Program-made: the position numbers and the translations under genes
Source: Wenzhouxiangellaceae bacterium
GTDB lineage: Bacteria; Pseudomonadota; Gammaproteobacteria; Xanthomonadales; Wenzhouxiangellaceae
Length of the DNA stretch: 64,000 nt
Direction of reading: 5' to 3'
Assembly (NCBI GenBank): GCA_007695005.1
Contig: REEQ01000080.1
Span: forward strand, 1-64,000
In this document: in pieces, positions 16,853 through 25,843 of the stretch
Position numbering within the stretch: the stretch's first letter is position 1
Layout: each line of letters begins with the position of its first letter
The notes under the pieces: generated by a model
Database searches by the model: none
Told to the model about the DNA's origin: nothing
Seen by the model: only the letters and a program-made list of their open reading frames with translations

Positions 16853-18256
16853 ATGGATCAACTGCCGGTCATCGCCATCGTGGGCCGGCCCAACGTCGGC
16901 AAATCGACGTTGTTCAATGCCTTGACCGGGACGCGGGATGCCTTGGTCGCGGACTTTCCAGGGGTCACGCGTGACCGTATCTACGGCCGTGCCCAGATGT
17001 CCGAACGCGATGTCATTCTGATCGATACCGGTGGCCTTGACGAGGCCGCAGACCAGCTCGAAATTGCAGCCCAGCACCAGACCCGCCTGGCCGTGGCCGA
17101 GGCGGATCTGGTGGTATTCGTGACCGATGCCCGCGACGGTGTGATTCCCGCCGACCAGGAGATCGCCGCCTGGCTTCGTGGCCTGAACAAGCCGCTGGTG
17201 CACGCAGTCAACAAGTCCGATGGACTGGATCATCATCTGGTGATCGCCGAGGCCTCCGAGCTTGGCATGGACGCCTGCACCATCGCAGCCAGTCACCGCC
17301 GCGGCCTGGACCGGCTGGCGCGCTCGGTGGTGGATCTGCTGCCCGCCCCGGTCGAACCCGGGGAGCTTGACGCCGGCGGAATTAACCTGGCCCTGATCGG
17401 TCGTCCCAACGCTGGCAAGTCAACCTTGCTCAACCGTCTGCTCGGCGAAGACCGGGCCCTGGCCACCCCAATACCCGGTACTACTCGCGACCCGGTCCGG
17501 GCAACTGTGGAGCGTAACGGCCAGGTCTATCACCTGGTCGATACCGCAGGCATTCGGCGGCGTCGTGGCAGTCACGAAGGGATCGAGCGTTTCAGTACGA
17601 TCAAAGCCTTGCAGGCCATGGAAAAAGCCGACGTGGTGGCCCTGTTGCTCGATGCCCAGGAAGGGGTCTCCGAACAGGATGCCCGTCTGGCCGGCCACGT
17701 CATCGATGCTGGCCGGGCACTGGTCATCGTGTTGAACAAGTGGGACACCCTGGATCGGGATCAGCGCAACCGACTGCTGGCTGAAGTCGGCGATCGGCTG
17801 AGCTTTGCCACCTTTGCCCCCTTTGTCACGGCATCCGCCCTGCACGGCAGCGGGCTTGGCGAGCTGACAGACGCGATCGAGCATGTCCATCGCGCAGCCA
17901 GCCAGACGCTCTCGACACCCGCCCTGACCCGTGTCCTGCGGGCCGCGGTCGAAGCCCATGCGCCTCCTGGCGGCAAGCGTGCCACTCCGAAACTGCGCTA
18001 TGCCCATTCCGGCGGCACATTTCCAACCCGGATCGTCATCCACGGCAACCGCACGGCGGAAGTTCCCGAACAGTATCGGCGCTACCTTATCAATGCTTTT
18101 CGCCGTCAGTTCGACTTCACAGGCGTACCCTTGCGCCTGGTTTTTCGCGACTCCGACAATCCCTATGCGGGCCGCAAGAACACGCTGACGCCGCGCCAGA
18201 TTCAGAAACGCAAGCGCTTGAAAGACATTGGCCGAAGAAAGAAACGACGCAAGTGA
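16853..18256 (+). CDS. der: Ribosome-assembly GTPase Der (EngA)
   Basis: Double-domain GTPase needed for maturation of the 50S ribosomal subunit. Both G domains are visible: GRPNVGKST near residues 10-18 and GRPNAGKST near 183-191. NKSD and NKWD guanine-specificity motifs are present, and DTGG and DTAG switch motifs. The C-terminal KH-like domain ends in a very basic tail (RKRLKDIGRRKKRRK). The 467-residue length is normal. The next gene, a rhodanese-MoeB fusion, begins inside the last 29 bases of der. Confidence 0.97.
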   Translation: MDQLPVIAIVGRPNVGKSTLFNALTGTRDALVADFPGVTRDRIYGRAQMSERDVILIDTGGLDEAADQLEIAAQHQTRLAVAEADLVVFVTDARDGVIPADQEIAAWLRGLNKPLVHAVNKSDGLDHHLVIAEASELGMDACTIAASHRRGLDRLARSVVDLLPAPVEPGELDAGGINLALIGRPNAGKSTLLNRLLGEDRALATPIPGTTRDPVRATVERNGQVYHLVDTAGIRRRRGSHEGIERFSTIKALQAMEKADVVALLLDAQEGVSEQDARLAGHVIDAGRALVIVLNKWDTLDRDQRNRLLAEVGDRLSFATFAPFVTASALHGSGLGELTDAIEHVHRAASQTLSTPALTRVLRAAVEAHAPPGGKRATPKLRYAHSGGTFPTRIVIHGNRTAEVPEQYRRYLINAFRRQFDFTGVPLRLVFRDSDNPYAGRKNTLTPRQIQKRKRLKDIGRRKKRRK

Positions 18257-19364
18257 TCGGCTGAATCGCTACCTCAGCGGTCTGGCCAGCGAAGTCAACG
18301 AAGTTGAGCCGAGCTCGGCCCAGGCCATGCTTCGGGATGGCGCACGACTGATTGATATCCGCGAAGCGGTCGAAACAGCTGCAGGAACCGCCGAACCAGC
18401 CCTGCTGATCAGTCGCGGCATGCTCGAGATGGAGATTGGCAAGCTGCTGCCCGATCCGGATACCCCGTTGGTGTTGATGTGTGCCGGCGGTGATCGCTCG
18501 CGGATCTCGGCAATCAGCCTGCAGCAGCTGGGTTATCGACGGGTCTGCAGTCTCGCCGGTGGCTTCAATGCCTGGCGCGCTGCCGGCCTGCCGCAGCGAC
18601 AGGTCGTCTCGGCCACGCGATGGCAGGAGCGTTACCTGCGCCATCTTGCAATTCCCGAAGTCGGGCGAGCAGGCCAGGAGCGACTCAATGCTGCCCATGT
18701 TCTGATCGTCGGCTGTGGTGGGCTCGGCTCGCCGGTCGCTCTGTACCTGGCCGCGGCCGGTGTCGGCACTCTGACCCTGGTCGATGGCGATCGGGTAGAA
18801 CGCAGCAATCTGCAACGCCAAGTGCTTCACAGCGATCATCTGGTGGGCCATCCAAAGACTGAGTCAGCGGCGCAGCGAATTGCCGCTCTCAACCCGGATA
18901 CCCGCATTATTGCCCGCGCCGAGCGTCTGACCGAGGACAATGCCGAGGATTTGCTGGCAGGGGTTGACCTGGTGGTGGATGGATCCGACAACTTTCCCAC
19001 CCGCTACCTGCTCAACGCGGTCTGCCTGCGCCTGAACAAACCGCTGGTCTACGGAGCCGTGCTGCGTTTTCAGGGCCAGGTAGGGGTTTTTCAGCGCGGC
19101 CACGGCGCTTGCTATCGCTGCCTGTTTCCCGAGCCGCCGCTGCCGGAAGATGCGCCGAATTGCGCCGAGGCCGGTGTCCTTGGAATCATGCCGGGAGTCA
19201 TCGGCTGCCTGCAGGCCGGCGAAGCGCTCAAGTTGATCCTGGGCATCGGTGAGCCGCTACGCTCGCGCCTGTTGCACTTTGATGCCCTGGAGACGCGCTT
19301 CAGGCTCACCCGCCTGGTCCAGGACCCGGACTGCCCCGACTGCGCACGCTGCAGCCGGGCCTGA
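18228..19364 (+). CDS. moeB: Rhodanese-MoeB fusion, molybdopterin-synthase (or ThiS-type) adenylyltransferase
   Basis: Predicted to adenylate the C-terminal glycine of a ubiquitin-like sulfur carrier, with a fused rhodanese domain that could supply sulfur. In the 378-residue product the rhodanese domain is N-terminal (about 20-125), with the active loop CAGGDRS. The ThiF/MoeB domain follows (about 130-375), with GCGGLGS, the DGSDNFPTRYL motif and zinc-ligand pairs CYRC and CPDC. The start is inferred to be the TTG at 18228, overlapping der by 29 bases, because the first ATG (residue 34) would cut into the rhodanese fold. The domain order is the reverse of eukaryotic MOCS3/Uba4. The target carrier (MoaD or ThiS) is not encoded nearby. 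Confidence 0.85.
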   Translation: MAEERNDASDRLNRYLSGLASEVNEVEPSSAQAMLRDGARLIDIREAVETAAGTAEPALLISRGMLEMEIGKLLPDPDTPLVLMCAGGDRSRISAISLQQLGYRRVCSLAGGFNAWRAAGLPQRQVVSATRWQERYLRHLAIPEVGRAGQERLNAAHVLIVGCGGLGSPVALYLAAAGVGTLTLVDGDRVERSNLQRQVLHSDHLVGHPKTESAAQRIAALNPDTRIIARAERLTEDNAEDLLAGVDLVVDGSDNFPTRYLLNAVCLRLNKPLVYGAVLRFQGQVGVFQRGHGACYRCLFPEPPLPEDAPNCAEAGVLGIMPGVIGCLQAGEALKLILGIGEPLRSRLLHFDALETRFRLTRLVQDPDCPDCARCSRA

Positions 19365-19378
19365 AACCCGGCTGCAGC
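19348..19378. terminator. Bidirectional terminator-like hairpin between moeB and gpx
   Basis: A perfect 12-base-pair stem (19348-19359 with 19367-19378) with a seven-base loop includes the moeB stop codon and sits between two convergent genes. There is no T-run on either side, so termination is inferred from position and stability. Confidence 0.5.
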
Positions 19379-19384
19379 AGCCTG

Positions 19385-19873
19385 TCAGAGCGACCAGGAC
19401 TGCAGATTGCGCGCGATCTGATGGGTTACAGCCGGGTCGTCCGGGGGCGTCTGGGCCGGCCAGTGCTCGACCAGCGCACCCTTGCGGTTGAACAGATACT
19501 TGTGGAAATTCCAGCGTGGCAAAACCGCGCCACCATGCTCCTGGGCCAGGTCCTTGAACAGTGGATGGGCATTGATGCCAATGACCGAATACTTGGCAGT
19601 CATCGGGAAGGTCACGTTGTATTCCGTGCGGACAAACTCGGCAATTTCTTCCTCGCTGTCCGGTTCCTGTTCGCCGAAATCGTTGCAGGGCATACCGATG
19701 ACGACCAGCCCTGACTGTTGGTAATCATTGTGCAGCTGCTGCAACTGGGCGTAATGCGAGGTGAATCCGCACTTCGACGCCGTGTTGACCAACAGGATCG
19801 GCTGACTGCGAAAGCGCTCCAGCGCCAGTGCGCCGCCGGTCAACGCGGCGAAGTTGTAGTTGAACACATTCAC
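19385..19873 (-). CDS. Glutathione peroxidase family thiol peroxidase
   Basis: Reduces hydrogen or organic peroxides using glutathione or thioredoxin in the cytoplasm (BtuE/Gpx family). The 162-residue product has the catalytic cysteine Cys35 in NTASKCGFT, Gln69 in FGEQEP and the conserved WNFHKYL segment. It uses cysteine, not selenocysteine. Translation starts at a GTG (19873), supported by a GAGGA ribosome site eight bases upstream. It is convergent with moeB and divergent from folD. Confidence 0.92.
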   Translation of the reverse strand: MNVFNYNFAALTGGALALERFRSQPILLVNTASKCGFTSHYAQLQQLHNDYQQSGLVVIGMPCNDFGEQEPDSEEEIAEFVRTEYNVTFPMTAKYSVIGINAHPLFKDLAQEHGGAVLPRWNFHKYLFNRKGALVEHWPAQTPPDDPAVTHQIARNLQSWSL

Positions 19874-19924
19874 GAACAGGTTCCTCTTGAGATGAAACGT
19901 CGCTCAATGCTAACCGCTTCCCGG

Positions 19925-19930
19925 TACAAT
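19925..19930 (+). promoter_or_regulatory. Candidate folD -10 element
   Basis: TACAAT followed by GTCGCCCC ends nine bases before the folD GTG, a spacing expected for a leaderless or nearly leaderless message. No convincing -35 box is present at 17-18 bases. Confidence 0.3.
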
Positions 19931-19939
19931 GTCGCCCCT

Positions 19940-20809
19940 GTGAATGCCTCTCATGCAAAGATTCTGGACGGCAAGGCCGTCGCCGAGCGACTCAAGGCCA
20001 ATGTTGCCGAGGCGGTGTCGGCGCACCTGGCACGGGGCGGTTCGAGGCCCGGGCTGGCCGTGGTCCTGGTCGGTGACGATCCGGCCTCCGAAGTGTATGT
20101 CGGCAACAAGGTGCGGGCTTGCGAACAGGCCGGGATACGCTCATTCAGTCACCGTCTTCCGCACGGCACTGGCCGCGGCGAGCTGCTGGCCCTGATTGAC
20201 GAACTGAACGAGTCTCCGGATGTCCACGGCGTCCTCGTCCAGCTGCCGCTGCCGCGCCACCTGGACGAGCGCACGGTCACCGAAAGGATCCGGCCAGACA
20301 AGGATGTGGATGGCTTTCATCCGGTGAACATGGGTCGCCTTGCCTTGCGCGATCCGGGTCTCAGGCCGTGCACGCCGCGCGGCGTGATGACTCTGCTCGC
20401 TGCCCACCAGATCGACGTCAAGGGTTTCGATGCGCTGGTTGTCGGCGCCTCCAACATCGTCGGCCGGCCTCTGGCGCTGGAACTGCTGCTGGCCGGTGCC
20501 ACGGTCAATGTAGCGCACCGCTTTACCCGCAATCTCGAGCGCCACGTCCGTGCTGCCGAGTTGTTGTGCGTGGCCGTGGGCAAGCCGGATCTGATTGATC
20601 CGGCCTGGATTCGGCCCGGCGCCATCGTGATTGATATCGGCATCACGCGCTGTGCAGACGGCCGCATCCGCGGCGATCTGGATTCGGCGGCGGTGTCTCG
20701 CCACGCCGCCTGGATCACACCGGTTCCCGGTGGGGTTGGTCCGATGACGGTGGCCACCCTGATGCAAAACACGGCCGAAGCGGCCGGGCTGGTAGTCAAG
20801 GCCCCATGA
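19940..20809 (+). CDS. folD: Methylenetetrahydrofolate dehydrogenase/cyclohydrolase
   Basis: Bifunctional one-carbon enzyme interconverting 5,10-methylene-, methenyl- and 10-formyl-tetrahydrofolate in the cytoplasm. The 289-residue product has the ILDGKAVA opening and the substrate and catalytic region [15 protein letters not shown]. It also carries the [20 protein letters not shown] and [15 protein letters not shown] motifs and the terminal [15 protein letters not shown]. The GTG start at 19940 gives the normal length; the frame is open upstream and an ATG at 19905 is possible. Its stop overlaps the start of the next lipoprotein gene (ATGA), joining folD to the TRAP transporter genes. Confidence 0.95.
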   Translation: MNASHAKILDGKAVAERLKANVAEAVSAHLARGGSRPGLAVVLVGDDPASEVYVGNKVRACEQAGIRSFSHRLPHGTGRGELLALIDELNESPDVHGVLVQLPLPRHLDERTVTERIRPDKDVDGFHPVNMGRLALRDPGLRPCTPRGVMTLLAAHQIDVKGFDALVVGASNIVGRPLALELLLAGATVNVAHRFTRNLERHVRAAELLCVAVGKPDLIDPAWIRPGAIVIDIGITRCADGRIRGDLDSAAVSRHAAWITPVPGGVGPMTVATLMQNTAEAAGLVVKAP

Positions 20810-21666
20810 AACTGCGGCTGCTTGCGCTGGTCCTGAGCGCTCTGCTGCTGGGCGGCTGCGCAAGTCTGATCAACCGGGCCGCAAGCAGTTTTGCCAACGA
20901 CCTGGAAGCTGCGATCCGGGGCTATGACGAACCGGCTGCGGTAGCCGCAGCGCTGCCGGCATTCATGCTGATCATGGAAGCGCGCCTGGAATCCAGTCCT
21001 GAATCGGCAGAACTGCGCCTGACCACGGCACGGCTTACCCAGACCTACGCCACGCTTTTTTCCGACGCCGAGCATGCCGACAGCGCGCGCAGGCTGAGTC
21101 GCCGGGCGTTGCACCATGCCCGGATCGGGGCCTGCCTGCACAGCTCGCGCTTGTGCGAGCTCGAGCGCCTGGATTTCGACAGTCTGGACGAACGCATTGC
21201 CAGTTTTGATTCGCGCCAGGTCGAGCCTGTTTACGCACTGGCAACCAGCTGGACCGGCTGGATCGCTGCCCATAGCGATGACTTTCGGGCCCTGGCCGAT
21301 CTGCCGCGGGTCGAGACCCTGCTGAGCTGGGTGGCAGAGCGCTCCCCAGGGCACGATGATGGCGCCGTCTACCTTTATCTTGCCGTACTGAACTCGCAGC
21401 GCCCACCGGCCGCCGGCGGTCAGCCACGCAAGGCACGGGCCTACTTCGAAAAGGCCCGCCAGGCTTCCGCCGGTCGCAATCTGCTGATCAACGTGCTGAT
21501 GGCCGACTCCTATGCTCGCCTGATGTTCGACCGTGACCTCTATGTCGACCTGCTGGAAAGCGTGCTGGCCACCGACAACGACGAGCCCGAATATCGCCTG
21601 GTCAACCAGGTAGCCCGTGCCCGGGCACGTGAACTCCTTGCCGAAACCGAGGCGATCTTTGACTGA
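20806..21666 (+). CDS. TRAP-associated TPR lipoprotein, TatT family
   Basis: Lipoprotein of the TatT family, the T-component that partners with a TRAP substrate-binding protein, first characterised in Treponema pallidum. The 286-residue precursor has a lipobox LGGC, making Cys18 the lipidated residue. It is helix-rich with TPR-like pairs and the family-like segment [16 protein letters not shown] near residues 90-105. It overlaps folD by four bases (ATGA) and its stop overlaps the following dctP-type gene (TGATG). The tight coupling to a P-component gene is the strongest support for the role; the ligand is unknown. Confidence 0.8.
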   Translation: MKLRLLALVLSALLLGGCASLINRAASSFANDLEAAIRGYDEPAAVAAALPAFMLIMEARLESSPESAELRLTTARLTQTYATLFSDAEHADSARRLSRRALHHARIGACLHSSRLCELERLDFDSLDERIASFDSRQVEPVYALATSWTGWIAAHSDDFRALADLPRVETLLSWVAERSPGHDDGAVYLYLAVLNSQRPPAAGGQPRKARAYFEKARQASAGRNLLINVLMADSYARLMFDRDLYVDLLESVLATDNDEPEYRLVNQVARARARELLAETEAIFD

Positions 21667-22664
21667 TGAACAAGCTGCCTGCACTTTTCGCGCTGCTCTT
21701 GATCCTGCTTGCCGGCCCGCTTGCCGCTCAGGAGCTTCGCATCGCAACCCTGGCCCCAGACGGGTCGAGCTGGATGAACGAACTGCGCGAGGCCGAACGC
21801 CGAATCGCCGCAGCGACCGAGCAGCGGGTTCGAATCCGTTACTACCCGGGCGGCGTGATGGGCGATGCCAGCGCTGTGCTGCGGCGCATGCGCCTGAACC
21901 AGGTCCAGGGCGGTGCCTTCACTGTCGGCGACCTGGCGGCCCTGACCTCTGCAGTCAACCTGTACAGCCTGCCATTCCTGTTTGAAAGCGAGGCCGATGT
22001 CCAGGCGATCAGGGCCGAGTTTGACCCCTTGATCATGGCTGCACTGGCCGACGCCGGCATGGTCATTCCCGGTCTAAGCCTGGGTGGCTTTGCCTACCTG
22101 TTCGGCCGTGAGTCCTTCCCGTCACCCGAACAGCTGTCTACCAGCTGGCGGGTATGGGTGCCTGCCGGCGACGAGCTGTCCAGGCGCACCCTGGAAGCGG
22201 CCGGTGTCAGCCCCGTGCCCTTGCCGCTGGCTGATGTTTATACTTCGCTCCAGACCGGTGCGATCAATACCTTTGCCAGCACCCCATCGGCAGCCATCAT
22301 CCTGCAATGGCACACTCGTGCCCGCCACATGCTGGATTTGCCCATTCTGATGACGGCCGGCACGATCGGTATCGACAGCCGGGCCCTGCAGCGCCTGGCC
22401 GAGGCTGACAGGGAGATCGTTCTGAAAGAGTTCGGGCAGGCGCTGGAACGCCTGGAACAGGTCAATCAGCGAGACAACGAATCCGCGCGACAGGCGCTGA
22501 TGGAGCAGGGCATCAGGATCAGTGCGCCAAGCGATGAGCATGCCGAAACCTGGCGTCGAATTGCCCGCGACACGCGCCAGCGGATGATCGAATCCGGCCA
22601 GATCGAGGTTCCCAATCTCGACCGTATGATCGATGTCTTGAACCGCTTGCATGAAGCAGAATAA
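21666..22664 (+). CDS. dctP: TRAP transporter periplasmic substrate-binding protein (DctP/TatP type)
   Basis: Periplasmic ligand-binding subunit of a TRAP transporter. The 332-residue precursor has a signal peptide (about 1-20, ending LAAQ). The DctP fold follows, with the opening ELRIATLAPDGSSW, a YYPGGVMGD segment and the later LPLADVYTSLQTGAI motif typical of this family. An arginine-containing segment, GDELSRRTLEAAG, lies where organic-acid binders often hold their carboxylate ligand. Substrate cannot be read from sequence. It sits between the TatT gene and the small permease gene, overlapping the latter by 14 bases. Confidence 0.9.
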   Translation: MNKLPALFALLLILLAGPLAAQELRIATLAPDGSSWMNELREAERRIAAATEQRVRIRYYPGGVMGDASAVLRRMRLNQVQGGAFTVGDLAALTSAVNLYSLPFLFESEADVQAIRAEFDPLIMAALADAGMVIPGLSLGGFAYLFGRESFPSPEQLSTSWRVWVPAGDELSRRTLEAAGVSPVPLPLADVYTSLQTGAINTFASTPSAAIILQWHTRARHMLDLPILMTAGTIGIDSRALQRLAEADREIVLKEFGQALERLEQVNQRDNESARQALMEQGIRISAPSDEHAETWRRIARDTRQRMIESGQIEVPNLDRMIDVLNRLHEAE

Positions 22665-23190
22665 GCGCCTGTCCCAGTCGATCCAGGATGACCTGGAGCG
22701 ACTTGAGGGAATCGCGCTCACCGTGCTGCTGCTGGGGCTGATCGCGCTGGGACTCAGCCAGATCGTGATGCGCAATCTGTTCGGAATGGCCTTGCCCTGG
22801 GCCGATGGCGCGATGCGCGCTGCCGTGTTGTGGCTGGCCATGATTGCCGGCATCACTGCTGCCGGACGAATGCGGCATATTCGTATAGACGTGCTGTCGC
22901 TGTGGCTGCCGCCCGGCTTGCGGCGCTGGCTGCACGGCCTGTGCATGATTACCACGGCCCTGGTCTGCATTCAGATGTGCTGGCTCAGCCTGGCCATGGT
23001 TCGCCTCGAGTTCGAGTTCCAGACGGCTGCCTTTCTCGGGGTCCAGACCTGGATGGTCCAGCTGATCGTACCCTTCGGCTTTGCGATGATGGCCGTGCGT
23101 TTTCTCGGCGCAGCCTTTGCCCCGCCCCCGGAGACGATTCCAATCGAGCTCGGCCAGGAGCAGTCCAGGCAGGACGGTCAGGCCTCGTGA
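22651..23190 (+). CDS. dctQ: TRAP transporter small permease (DctQ)
   Basis: Small membrane subunit of the TRAP transporter, forming the inner-membrane complex with DctM. The 179-residue product has four predicted membrane helices (about residues 20-38, 52-70, 92-110 and 128-150). Typical features include WADGAMRAAVLWLAM and the GRMRHIRIDVL loop after helix 2. The start overlaps the end of the P-component gene by 14 bases. The stop lies within the GTGA start of the large permease. Confidence 0.9.
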   Translation: MKQNKRLSQSIQDDLERLEGIALTVLLLGLIALGLSQIVMRNLFGMALPWADGAMRAAVLWLAMIAGITAAGRMRHIRIDVLSLWLPPGLRRWLHGLCMITTALVCIQMCWLSLAMVRLEFEFQTAAFLGVQTWMVQLIVPFGFAMMAVRFLGAAFAPPPETIPIELGQEQSRQDGQAS

Positions 23191-24458
23191 TCATTCTGAT
23201 CGTGATTGTGCTGGCCCTGATCGGGCTGCCCTTGTTTGCCGTGATCGCGATCGGCGCCATGGCGGGCTTTCATGCCGCCGAGCTGGATCTCAGGCTGGTG
23301 GCGATGGAGTTTCAGCGCATCGGTGAGTTGCCGGTGCTGGTCGCCCTGCCGCTGTTCACCTTCGCCGGGGTGCTGGTCGCCCATAGCCAGACCCCGGCGC
23401 GCCTGGTCGAGCTGACCCGCGCGGCACTGGGCTGGTTGCCCGGCGGCCTGGCCATTCTGGGCTTGATCATGTTCGCCCTGATGACGGCCTTTACCGGGGC
23501 CTCCGGGATCACCGTGGTGGCGCTGGGCAGCCTGATGCTGCCGGCCCTGCTCGCCGCCGGCTTTCAGCGTCAGTTCGCCCTCGGTCTGGTCACAACCGGC
23601 TCGAGTATGGGCGTGCTGTTTGCGCCTTCGCTGCCCTTGATCCTGTATGCGGTGGTTGCCCAGCAGGTCGCGCCCGGACGTGCAATCGGCGTCGACGACC
23701 TGTTCCTGGCCGGCATCCTGCCCGGGTTACTGATGCTGTCTGTGCTTGCCGGCTATGCAATGTGGATTCAGCGCAGGCTGCCACCCGATCCGCGTCCGCG
23801 ACCGGCCCTGATGCCGGCGCTGCGAGACATCGCCTGGGAGTTGCCGCTACCCTTTGTCGTCCTCGGCGGCATTTACAGCGGCTGGCTGCTGGTCATCGAG
23901 GCGGCTGTGGTTACCGCGGCCTGGGTAATGATCAGCCTGGTCCTGATACGTCGCGAGATTGCTCTGCCGCGGCTGCCGGGCATCATCAGCGAGGCGATGA
24001 TGCTGGTTGGCGCCATCCTGATCATCCTCGGCATGTCCCTGGCCTCGACCAATGTCATGATTGATGCCCAGGTGCCCCAGCGCATCTTCGAGGCCGTGGC
24101 CCCACATATTGACAGCCGGATTGTCTTTCTCCTGCTGGTCAACGTGATCTTGCTGATAGCAGGCATGGTGCTCGACATCTTCGCCGCCCTGGTGATCCTC
24201 GCCCCGCTGATCATTCCGGTCGCGCTGGCCTTCGGGGTGGACCCGGTCCATCTCGGCATCATCTTTCTGGCCAATCTGCAGATCGGCTATTGCACGCCGC
24301 CGGTGGGAATCAACCTGTTTCTCGCCAGCCATCGCTTCGGCGATGACATTCTGAAGATTTATCGCGCAACCCTGCCATTTCTGGGGCTGTTGCTGATCGC
24401 CCTGCTGATCATCACCTGGTGGCCAGGCTTGAGCCTCTGGCTGCCAGGCCGAACTTGA
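23187..24458 (+). CDS. dctM: TRAP transporter large permease (DctM)
   Basis: Large membrane subunit that catalyses sodium-coupled uptake of the ligand delivered by the binding protein. The 423-residue product has 11-12 hydrophobic segments. The conserved DctM regions include FTGASGITVVALGSLMLP, SLPLILYAVV and the C-terminal NLQIGYCTPPVGINLF. Translation starts at a GTG overlapping the dctQ stop (GTGA); the same frame is open upstream, but that part is antifamily sequence inside dctQ. It is the last gene of the folD-tatT-dctPQM unit. Confidence 0.93.
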   Translation: MIILIVIVLALIGLPLFAVIAIGAMAGFHAAELDLRLVAMEFQRIGELPVLVALPLFTFAGVLVAHSQTPARLVELTRAALGWLPGGLAILGLIMFALMTAFTGASGITVVALGSLMLPALLAAGFQRQFALGLVTTGSSMGVLFAPSLPLILYAVVAQQVAPGRAIGVDDLFLAGILPGLLMLSVLAGYAMWIQRRLPPDPRPRPALMPALRDIAWELPLPFVVLGGIYSGWLLVIEAAVVTAAWVMISLVLIRREIALPRLPGIISEAMMLVGAILIILGMSLASTNVMIDAQVPQRIFEAVAPHIDSRIVFLLLVNVILLIAGMVLDIFAALVILAPLIIPVALAFGVDPVHLGIIFLANLQIGYCTPPVGINLFLASHRFGDDILKIYRATLPFLGLLLIALLIITWWPGLSLWLPGRT

Positions 24459-24508
24459 GACAGTTTGGCCGGCTTGTTGCCGACAACCCGTCACGGGCAA
24501 AGGCGAGA

Positions 24509-24541
24509 GGGTCGCCAGCCAGGATTTGGGGGTGGCGACCC
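24509..24541. terminator. Hairpin between convergent dctM and fadI
   Basis: A perfect nine-base-pair stem (24509-24517 with 24533-24541) with a 15-base loop lies between convergent genes. It has no T-run, so it is a possible bidirectional terminator by position only. Confidence 0.4.
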
Positions 24542-24562
24542 TGACCCGGGTATAGGCAGCGC

Positions 24563-25843
24563 TCAGCGCTCGATGATGGCAGACACGCCCATGCCGCCGG
24601 CGGTGCAGATTGAAATCAGACCGCGGCCCGAACCGGCTTCCTCGAGGATGGCAGCAAGGGTGGAGATAATGCGCGCTCCCGTCGCTGCAAAGGGATGGCC
24701 GATGGCAACGGATCCACCCCGGACGTTCATTTTCGATCGATCGATGCTGCCCAGGGCACCTTCCAGGCCCAGGCGTTCACGACAGAAGCGATCCGACTCC
24801 CAAGCCTTGAGGGTACACAGAACCTGGGCAGCAAAGGCCTCATGAATCTCATAGAAGTCGAAATCCTGGAGTTTTAGACCAGAGCGAGTCAGCATTTCGG
24901 CCACGGCAACTGCCGGTGCCATCAGCAGGCCTTCGTCGCGATTGACGAAATCAACCGACGCGGTGCGGCCGTGCGTCAACCAGGCGATCACCGGCAGATC
25001 GTTCGCCTTGGCCCAGTCCTCCGAAGCCAACAGCACGGCGGCGGCGCCATCGGTCAGGCTGGATGAATTGCCGGCGCTCAAGCTGCCATGCTTGCGATCG
25101 AAAGCCGGCTTCAAACTGGCCAGCTTTTCGAGGCTTGAGTCGCCACGGACGTTATTGTCACGGATCACGCCGTTGTGAGGCACGACCAGATCATCGAAAA
25201 AGCCAGCCTCCCAGGCAGCGGCAGCTTTGTGGTGGCTTTCCAGGGCCAGCTCGTCCTGCTCAGCGCGGCCGATATCCCACTCGCGAGCCATCCGTTCGCA
25301 GTGTTGTCCCATTGACAATCCGGTGCGAGGTTCGGCATTGCGCGGCGGCTGCGGCGCCAGCTCACCAAAGGAAAAACCCTTGAAGGTGCCGAGCTTCTGA
25401 GCGATGGTGCGGGCGCGCGACAGCTTGATCAGGCGCTGGGCAAAGCGGCGCTGAAACACCACCGGTGCATCGCTGGTGGTATCGGTGCCGGCAACAATGG
25501 CGCACTCGATCTGGCCGCTTGCAATCTGACCACCGGCCAGCAGTGCAGCCTGCAGGCTGGTGCCGCAGGCCTGTTGCAGAGTGATGCCTGAGGTCAACGG
25601 TGACAGGCTGGTCGACAGCACTGCTTCGCGTGCCAGGTTCCAGTCCTTGGAGTGGGTGGTGACGGCGCCGGCCAGGACCTGGTCGATCTGCTTGCCATCC
25701 AGTCCATAACGCTTGACCAGACCTTGAATGGCAGCAGACAACATGTCGAGATTGGTCTGGTCGGCATACAGGGTATTCGAGCGGCAGAATGGAATGCGAC
25801 TGCCGCCGATGATGGCAATCTTGCGCAGCTGGTTATCGGACAT
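24563..25843 (-). CDS. fadI: Acetyl-CoA C-acyltransferase (3-ketoacyl-CoA thiolase, FadI type)
   Basis: Last step of beta-oxidation: thiolytic cleavage of 3-ketoacyl-CoA to acetyl-CoA and a shortened acyl-CoA. In the 426-residue product the nucleophilic cysteine is in QQACGTSLQA (about residue 92). Also visible are EIHEAFAAQ, AIGHPFAATGAR and the second catalytic cysteine in ICTAGGMG. The LAPQPP and DRKHGSLSAGNSS segments resemble FadI more than FadA. The ATG at 25843 overlaps the fadJ stop (TGATG); a GTG directly before it (25846) is an alternative start, and both share a GAGGAG ribosome site. It forms an operon with fadJ, in the order J then I. Confidence 0.9.
   Translation of the reverse strand: MSDNQLRKIAIIGGSRIPFCRSNTLYADQTNLDMLSAAIQGLVKRYGLDGKQIDQVLAGAVTTHSKDWNLAREAVLSTSLSPLTSGITLQQACGTSLQAALLAGGQIASGQIECAIVAGTDTTSDAPVVFQRRFAQRLIKLSRARTIAQKLGTFKGFSFGELAPQPPRNAEPRTGLSMGQHCERMAREWDIGRAEQDELALESHHKAAAAWEAGFFDDLVVPHNGVIRDNNVRGDSSLEKLASLKPAFDRKHGSLSAGNSSSLTDGAAAVLLASEDWAKANDLPVIAWLTHGRTASVDFVNRDEGLLMAPAVAVAEMLTRSGLKLQDFDFYEIHEAFAAQVLCTLKAWESDRFCRERLGLEGALGSIDRSKMNVRGGSVAIGHPFAATGARIISTLAAILEEAGSGRGLISICTAGGMGVSAIIER

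Noticed and set aside
20317-21747. A 476-codon open frame on the minus strand
   Set aside because: Antisense to folD and the TatT-type gene, both supported by motifs; no recognisable domain in the antisense product.
22830-23186. Upstream extension of the dctM reading frame
   Set aside because: The extension is out-of-frame reading of dctQ and shows no membrane helices of the DctM family.
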